64,000 nucleotides of DNA from Cylindrotheca closterium (Eukaryota; Bacillariophyta; Bacillariophyceae; Bacillariales; Bacillariaceae), in the NCBI GenBank assembly GCA_933822405.4, contig CAKOGP040001836.1, forward strand, positions 124,001 through 188,000. Direction: 5' to 3'. The notes under the pieces were generated by a model. The model did not search any database. It was not told where the DNA came from and worked only from the letters and a program-made list of their open reading frames with translations. The position numbers and the translations under genes were made by a program. Shown one piece after another: positions 56,949-64,000 of the stretch (its first letter is position 1; every line of letters begins with the position of its first letter).

Positions 56949-57260
56949 CTATTCCAAGTCCTTGAGGAGGAAAGAGTCCTCGAAAGCATATTTTGGAAGG
57001 CTTTCGGCCTTGATTTTCCAGCTGCGTCGCTTGGGCTTCTGGTCTTCCGGAGTGTATCCACCGACCCATTCGTCAACACGAAGAGAACGGTCGCCTTGTA
57101 CCTTTCCCATTTTCTTGGGAGTGGTAACAATAGACTTTCTCTTAGGGGTGGTGGGGTCAGTGCCTGGCAAGAAATCTTGCTCAGTTCCAAAGCTTTGATT
57201 TTGTTCAAAGGAACTGCGCTTGTACGCTTTAACTGCTTCTTGGTTGACTTCGTAAACCAT
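56949..57260 (-). CDS. Small basic hypothetical protein
   Basis: Single-exon ORF of 103 aa starting MVYEVNQEAVKAYKRSSFE. It is polar, with several Ser/Thr-Pro or phospho-like sites (DPTTPKRKSIVTTPKKMG) and repeated GKVQGD / WVGGYTPEDQKPKRRSW. No signal peptide or membrane helix. The last ten residues (EDSFLLKDLE) are acidic and hydrophobic. Possibly a regulatory substrate of a proline-directed kinase, but I do not know the family. Confidence 0.5.
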   Translation of the reverse strand: MVYEVNQEAVKAYKRSSFEQNQSFGTEQDFLPGTDPTTPKRKSIVTTPKKMGKVQGDRSLRVDEWVGGYTPEDQKPKRRSWKIKAESLPKYAFEDSFLLKDLE

Positions 57261-57666
57261 CTTTAGTCTTTGATTTCTTGCTTTACGTTTTGGTTTTGTG
57301 CTTTATTGTTTTGTGAGCTGAAACTGATTCGAAGCAAGTGTCCATTTGAGAACCTTGATTGTCTTGCCGGTATGGCCAATCTTGGTTGTTTGGTTTTGGG
57401 CATAACTTTGTGAGATGATCAATCTTGGTTGAAGCAACATTTATGCCACGCCGGCCGGGCCATTCTTGGCCATCATACTATTTTTGGTTTGCGAAACTGG
57501 TCGGAGATCCGATACGAAGTCGCACTGTTACGTACGAAACAAATTCAAGGTCACGGGCTAATTTGAACATATTCTAATATCTCATATGCAGATAGGACTA
57601 CTAGAACGTCAAGTGAAATTATGTAAATACAAAAATATAAATATATGCAATTCCGGGTGGAAATAT
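57261..57666. other. Spacer, no gene seen
   Basis: Upstream region of the small basic gene. It contains CTTGGTTG-rich sequence (AATCTTGGTTG occurs twice, near 57381 and 57420) and a GCCGGCCGG-like run near 57451. Confidence 0.45.
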
Positions 57667-60600
57667 CTACTCAGCAGTTTTCCTTCCTGTGGGACTCATT
57701 TTGAAGCTACTGAGCTTTGAAATCATTTCATTCTTGCTCGACCAATCGTCACTTCGTAATATCGCCTCGAGCTTGTTAATACGATATTGGAGCTTCCTAT
57801 TCTCGCGAGTCTGTGTATTAAGTTCGGCTTCCAGCGATTCTTGATCTGGTGCTGGTAATGTTTTTCCAGACTTAATGTTTTCCTTCATGTTGGCCATGCT
57901 CTTTGGTAGCATCGTTCCCATAGTGTCAACTTGCCCATCTCGACGGTTCAACTCCCATACCATGGTTTGCTCGATGAGTGGATATAGGTCTTTCCAACTG
58001 TTGTCAACTACCGCTTTCAGCAAATAGCATGCCTTCTCAAGCTGTTCATCTCTCTTTTGACCAGCGGTGGCCAGTTTCTTGTAGTTCCGTGTCAGTTGCG
58101 TGGAGGTCTTTCCTTTAGATTTTTTACGCAGCTCATCAACCTTCACTTCGTAGTGATATAGTGTTTCCTCGAGCTTGTCATAGGTTTGCAACTCGGCTTC
58201 GACCTTCGAGGTGACGGCTTCAGTCCATGCTCCGACATATGCCAAAATATGTTGCTGGTATTCTGTTGAGCTATCGGAGGAGAATATTCGGGCAAGTGCA
58301 TGAACGGACGACATAGATCTGGGAGTGATCATGTCGTCGACTTGAGCTTTTGCATAAGACATGGTTGCAGATTCTGGGATCTCGTTCTTGCCAATATCAA
58401 GATGTAGTGGGGTTCCATTCGTCATCGACGTGCACTCATCAAAGAACTGTACATCGTGCACAAGGTTCATTAGCCAGACAACCAGTAATTTAACAGTCAA
58501 ACAACAATTGTAAGCTTACCTTTGCCTGCGTTTTCTCTTTTTCGCAGATTGCTTTATGGAATTCATTGGAATGTACTACTAGTGACTGGAGTTGCTTTGC
58601 AAACACTTCATATCTTGCGGTTAGGATTACGATATCATCCTTGAGTGATACCTTGCTGGTCACTGATGCCGTCTCGGGTTTACTTGACTGGTCGTCATCG
58701 CTTAAAGTCAACAAGTCTTTGGAAGATTTTTCCTCGCTAACTGGTGTATGCAGCGCTTTCAAAATCATTTTACTTCCAATCTTGCTATCAAATTTGTCGT
58801 AGTATGAGGGGGAAGTATTCAATGAAGAACAGACGCTGGCTGCTTGCGATGCTTGCCGGCCGTCCCTGTTTCTGGTTGTAACTATCGCTGGTAACGGTGC
58901 TGTGCTCGAAGCCTTGTGTGATTTGGGAGACTCTGGATTTCGCTCTTGTGTTCCTTCAGGGGTGCCTGGGACCTGGTCACGATTGAATGCCGCGACTTGC
59001 GTGGTACTATTGTTGGGCTTACAAGTGCTCATCGTCGATTCGTCTCGTTTCTCGCGGCTTTGGGACGATGCTGCATTTGAGCTAGCAACATCTCTTTTGC
59101 TATTGTTGTCTAGTCCAATGACGATCCTGTCGATGGTGTCCATACTAGTCGAATTTGTGTCTCCATAGAGTTCTTCAGAGGACGAAACCGTCACCTTTTG
59201 TTCGCTCTCCTCTCTTTCGTTCTCTTCTCTCTTCCCTTGGTTGTGCGATACAGCTGTATCGCCAGCAGCTTGGCGTCTTTTATCTTGAACTCCCATGACG
59301 ACCCTATCGATTGTGTCAAGGCTAATCGAATTGTTTTCAGTCTGGGAGTGCTGTGACGAAGTCGAAAGTCCAACCTTGTGCTCGCTCTTGTTTTCGGTTC
59401 CACTATCTTCAGGAGCCAAGTTATCATTATGTGGTTTGGAAACTTCCGGCCTGACGTGGTTGACATACACTCCTGCCATTGTTACCATCGGGACTATACT
59501 ACTCCCCGTTCCATCTTCTGTCGTGTTTCGTGTATCGCTAGGCACTATAGCTTCGCATTTAGTCGAAGCTGCACTGCTGGTTTCGCTGGTAGCAAGTTCA
59601 TTCGACGATGGCTTTCTGTTGTTGATTCCAAATGTTTCGCAGCTATGCATCGTGTGTACTGCTGTTTGCGTCTCGAAAACTGAATCACCTTCTTGCTTTC
59701 TGGACTCACTGCTGCCTGTGGATACATCAATAGTTCTTGACATCTTACTATCCGAGTCATCTTCAGATACCTTTTCAACAACCTGACTCGTTGTAGTTTC
59801 GGTTTCGTCCACAAGTGCCTCGTGACTCACGGCATCGTCTTCCTGTTGCTTTGCACTATCCTCTACCTCAGTGGTTTCTGTTTGAGTCTGCGTTTCTGAG
59901 CTCTCCATAGCAGCGGATATCAAATGAACAGCAGCTTCGTCGTTTTCATTATTTACATCAACTAAATCAGACTCTTCATGGGCTGCATCTGAATTCAAGA
60001 TAATTTCATTTTCCTCCCGCATAGAAGCCGATTTGATTTCTTTGGCTACAGAACTATAGATGGCTTCCTGCATCTCCTCAGCACATTGATGGGCTTCATG
60101 ATCTGCCGAGGGATATTCCACTTCAATCCCTTCAGAGTCGTCAAACGTAGTGGTTGTCTGGTCAAGGGACGTCAATCTAGCTTCCTCTTCGACCTTGGCC
60201 TTAAGTCTGGCTTCCTCTTCGACTTCGGCTTCTTCATCGGCCTTCAGTCTGGCTTCCTCTTCGAGCTCCAACGTGGCGATTGCAATTTCCGCCTTGGCCT
60301 GAGCTTCTGCTACAACCCTTGTTTCTTCTTCGACTTTCAATCTGGCTTCTTCCTCCTCCTTCAATCTAGCGTCCTCCTTAGCTTTCAAGCGAAAAAGCGT
60401 TTCTTCCAAACTCGCCTCATTTTCTGCCTTCGCTTGAGCCTCAGCTGTAAGTCTAGGTTCCTCTTCAACCCTGATTTCTGCCTCTTCTTCAGCTTTGGTC
60501 TGGGCCTCATCTGCTACCCGGGTTGCCTCCTCGGATCTGATTCTTGCCCCTTCTTCCGCCTTCAGCTTTGCTTCTTTTTCAGCACTTATCATTTCCTCTC

Positions 60601-63600
60601 TTTTCGCCATCACCCTTGCTCGGTATACATTTTGAATTTGAACTGCTGCCATGCGTTCGGAATTAATATTTCTTCGCACCTTATTTCCGCGGTAGATCGA
60701 TTGAAGTTTGCATACCCCATTGTTCCGTGGCTCCTCAATCTTCACTTTTGGCTGTCGATCGGAGGTCTTTTTCTTACTTCCTCTCTGTCGTGCAATAGAT
60801 CGTATCTTCGATACAGCACGATCGCGGTTCGCCAGCATTTTCTTTGCAATCCATCGACGTCCAAGACTTGGCATTCTTTCCTCCCTTTTGGCCGCCAGCC
60901 ATGCCCGACATACAAATTGAATTTTAGCGGCCGCCAAGTGTTGGGAATCAACATCTCTCCGTGCCTTGTGTCCACGGTAGACCGATTGAAGTTTGCATGC
61001 CCCATTCTTCCGTGATTCTTCAATCTCCACTTCTTGTTGTCGATGAGAGGTGAGTTTCTTACTTGCTCTCTGCCTGGCAATATATTGTATCTTCAATGCT
61101 GCACGCTCGCATTTCGCAAGTCTTTGCTTTGCGATCCATCGACGTCCAAGATTTTGTATTTTGATTATGGCACACACGTCTCGGCTGTAACATACCCGAG
61201 CAGTAGAGCCACGGAATGCTTTCTGGATAACAGAAGCTTGAGCATGGTGGAATGACTGGCTTGACCGAACCGCAATTCCACGAGCTCGAGATTGTATCTT
61301 CGTTGAGGCCAATTCGTTACGGCTGTTTTCTCGAGCAATAGACCCACGGAATGCTTTCTGGATAACAGAAGCTTGAGCATGGCGGAATGACTGGCTTGAT
61401 CGAACCGCAATTCCACGAGCCCAAGATTGTATCTTCGTTGAGGCCAATACGTTGCGGCTATAAGATACCCGAGCAATAGACCCACGGAATGCTTTCTGAA
61501 TAACAGAAGCTTGAGCATGGCGGAATGACTGGCTTGATCGAACCGCAATTCCACGAGCCCGAGATTGTATCTTCGTTGAGGCCAATACGTTACGGCTATG
61601 AGATACCCGAGCAATGGACCCACGGAATGCTTTCTGGATAACAGAAGCTTGAGTATGGCGGAATGACTGGCTTGATCTAACCGCAATTCCACGAGCCCGA
61701 GATTGTATCTTCGTTGAGGCCAATACGTTACGGCCATGAGATACCCGAGCAATAGACCCACGGAATGCTTTCTGGATAACAGAAGCTTGAGTATGGCGGA
61801 ATGACTGGCTTGATCTAACCGCAATTCCACGAGCCCGAGATTGTATCTTCGTTGATGCAATTCGTGCAGCTTCCTTCTCCTCCTCTCCAGCAATGAGAGC
61901 AGCTTCTTCATCTGCAGCAATTGGTTTTGATTCAACTGGAGCTGCGTCTTCAGGTGATATTTCTACCCCTAGCTTAATCCCTTCGTCCGACTCTTCCGTT
62001 TGATAGTGTACAACTACTTCGACCGCCGGAGAAAGCGACTCAATGTCCACAGTATCTGTATCAAGCTGAGACCTTGGGGCAAATGATGCTTCAGTCTCCA
62101 TTTGGTTCTCAGTGGCATCTGCTGTCGACACGTCTCCTGCAGAGCTTTCTTCATCTTTCGCCAACACCGTGTCACTTTCATCGTAATCTTTCTCATTCTT
62201 TGTCTCTTTCTCTTCTTCAACATTTGCCTGTTCATCGATTTGTTTCGCCTTCTCGCGACTTGGGTTGCCTTCGGTTCTGTCCAATCTTTCCTCTGTGATC
62301 GAGACTTGGAACACATCGTCTACCCCTTGGTCAAAAGTGATCTCAAATCCAGTCTGATCTTCAGGAAATAAGTCATCGTAATTTGTTTTTTGTCCGAGAT
62401 CTTTTGAGGTGTCGAAATCCAAAGCCGCAATGAATGATGTGTCCTCGTTCCTTGCGCCATCGATTTCATCTTTCGAAGGCGTATTACTGCTTGGGATTTG
62501 GTGACTGAGTGGTGTGTCGTGCTGTGATTGAGGCGTTGTTTTTGGTGTTCCATTCCCAGCCACGATAGTTTCATCATCTTCGTGAACGCTTGAAACCGTC
62601 TCAAGGTCGGTGCTGTCTTGCATTTCGTCGTCATCCTTGCCCTTTGTTCCTTGTACAAAGTTCGCGTCGATTAACTCTTCATTGTCAAAATAGATAGATC
62701 TATCCAAGTCAGTTGCACCTATCTCGATAATTTCGTCAAGAGCGCCCTCTTTGGTCGGAAGAGCGCCCACTTTGAAATCCTCTAAAGATTTGGTAGTCTC
62801 TTGCAATTCCAACTTAGCATCAATTTCTAGGATTTGATCTGATTTCACAATACCAAGGATAAGCTGCGGGTGTTGCTTCAGTGCAGCTTGCGATACGAAG
62901 TCTTGCAATTGTTTTGTTGACTTCTTTCTCATTTGGGCAATTGAAATTCTCATCGGAGTGCCAGAGACCGAAGCAACGATTGCTTTTGATTTATTCTTGA
63001 TGTCAGCAACAATATCAGAGGACCAATTTCTGATTTGAGCCTCCAGTAGAGCAGGATTGTCGTAGATCTCATCAAAGATAGTTGCATCTTGCGATATTTT
63101 GATATCCAATACAGTAGATCGCAAAGTGAATTGATTCTGGATTTTGATATTCATGGTTTCTGTCGCATTCGATAGAACGGATTCCGAAGGAATTTCTCCG
63201 AGTATTGGATATTCATTGGTTGATCCGAGCTCATCCTCAGTCATGGCGTCGCTATTAATAGTCATTTCGTCTGCCAACGAATCAGCTCTCACAACTTCCA
63301 GAACAAAATTGATGTTGTAGAGGATCCCAGCCTTGGCAACGTGATGATAGAGCTCTTTCGTAGTTGTGCTCTTCATCTGAGCCAGGGAAAGGACGATCGG
63401 CGTATTTTCGATTGAACAAATGATTGTGCTTGCCCCACCTTTCACTGCTGACACCACGTCTGCTGGCCATGTTCGGACGTAGGCACCGTGGACAGATGGA
63501 TTATCATATATGTGTTGATACAAATTAACGTCATCAGAAACGTAAACGATCAAATCTTTCGACAGACTTGTAAATTTGTTCTTGATGTTGACTTGTATCG

Positions 63601-63619
63601 TGTCGGGTAGCTCCTCCAT
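57667..63619 (-). CDS. Giant IQ-motif protein with duplicated N-terminal domain and helical C-terminus
   Basis: Exons (minus): 63619-58520 and 58446-57667; 1,959 aa. The start MEELPDTIQV is the first ATG after an in-frame upstream stop at 63710. Residues about 8-112 and 158-265 are two copies of one unrecognised domain. Acidic sequence follows. From about residue 588 there are five 45-46-residue units, each with two IQ motifs (IQSRARGIAVR and IQKAFRGSIAR), then two 95-residue units with LGRRWIAK, ACKLQSVYRGHKAR and KIQFVCRAW. A Glu/Ala/Lys coiled coil (about 1010-1150) and a Ser/Thr/Glu-rich part come next. The C-terminal exon (YDKLEETLYHYEVKVDELRK, then LLKAVVDNSWKDLYPLIEQT) resembles a BAR-type helical domain. 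It likely binds calmodulin; function unknown. Confidence 0.8.
61171..61858 (-). repeat. Five-unit 138-bp tandem array encoding IQ motifs
   Basis: Units begin at about 61858, 61720, 61582, 61444 and 61309 on the minus strand; the fourth is 135 bp. Units differ from one another at only a handful of bases, so the array is recent or homogenised. Confidence 0.92.
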
Positions 63620-63922
63620 TGCGCCAGATGTGATGCTTTCGATGGTTCTTTTGGTGTGCTTTTGATATTTCAAAAGCTTTCGAAGATGTGAAGAGGTGCA
63701 CCATACACATCATCACCCAAAATGTGAGCGTTAGATGTCGACGCTACGCGCGAGCCTAGTCGATTTGGGACTCAACCGACTTTCACTATTGACTCATTCG
63801 ACCATATTTGTCTCAACAGACTTCAACTACCGCACACCAATATCGCAATCAAAATCAGAAGCAGACCAGTGTTTGAGATTGTGACTCAATATTGTCTCTT
63901 GTACCGGTATAGTTGCTCAACA

Positions 63923-64000
63923 ATGTTTCGTCATCAAAAACTGATCCTCATTTTGATCGTTGCCGTGCAATTACTTTCCTTCAACCATGCATTTTCCATG
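63923..64000 (+). CDS. 5' end of a secreted or plastid-targeted protein, 3' partial
   Basis: The open frame from ATG at 63923 reaches the window edge. It reads MFRHQKLILILIVAVQLLSF followed by NHAFSM: a basic n-region, a hydrophobic core and an H-A-F junction, which is a signal peptide of the diatom plastid-presequence type. The rest is off the window, so the product is unknown. It is divergent to the giant IQ gene, with 303 bases between starts. Confidence 0.65.
   Translation, partial: MFRHQKLILILIVAVQLLSFNHAFSM

Noticed and set aside
61165..61935. 256-residue minus-strand frame through the IQ array
   Set aside because: A shadow frame kept open only because the 138-bp unit is a multiple of three without stops in that frame.

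Overview
This is a nuclear window from a eukaryote, most probably a diatom and most likely a pennate one. Genes are densely packed on both strands. Most carry one or two GT-AG introns, usually 65-150 bases, and splice junctions could be set by reading frame plus protein-family continuity. Several N-termini are signal peptides followed by an A/S-F junction (AAF-TP, ISF-TN, NAF-VP, HAF-S), the form of diatom bipartite plastid presequences. The organism call is an inference from these traits, not from a marker gene.

Layout. 1-12.3 kb: a 5'-truncated prolyl 4-hydroxylase (+), mitochondrial HslU ATPase (-), a decayed coding relic near 4.1-4.6 kb, AMP deaminase (-), and two divergent genes for catalytically dead ubiquitin-conjugating-fold proteins (a UEV plus PH-like protein and an AKTIP/FTS homologue). 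12.5-29 kb: NOP56 (+), a small secreted protein (-), a THOC3-like WD40 protein (-), an LRR protein (+), a PSP1-domain protein (-), a plastid FAD oxidoreductase (+), an unknown protein (-), palmitoyl-protein thioesterase (+) and RFC1 (-). 29-43.3 kb: a TMEM128-like protein (+), a DUSP-domain ubiquitin protease (-), a small plastid membrane protein (-), an apparent fusion of an unknown domain to a glutathionyl-hydroquinone reductase (+), an unknown Cys-rich protein (+), the spliceosomal DIB1/U5-15kD protein (+) and a PH/START/EDR2_C protein (-). 43.6-64 kb: a plastid LON-domain protein (-), a 2-kb gene-poor stretch holding a Mutator-like MITE, a sulfotransferase (-), a dual-specificity phosphatase (-), a CIA30-domain membrane protein (-), a degenerate TM9SF pseudogene (+), a seven-exon DDHD phospholipase (-), a small unknown gene (-), a very large IQ-motif protein (-) and the first codons of a secreted or plastid-targeted protein (+) running off the end.

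Most genes are housekeeping functions and I see no operon-like or pathway cluster. The points worth a second look are: the about 1,959-residue IQ protein with a near-identical 138-bp tandem array and two further internal duplications; a row of three adjacent DNA hairpins at 39.2-39.3 kb; a 275-bp TIR element with a 9-bp target duplication; the decayed nonaspanin; the hydroquinone reductase fusion with an altered active-site motif; and the adjacent pair of inactive E2-fold genes. I found no clear RNA gene, CRISPR array, or intact transposase.
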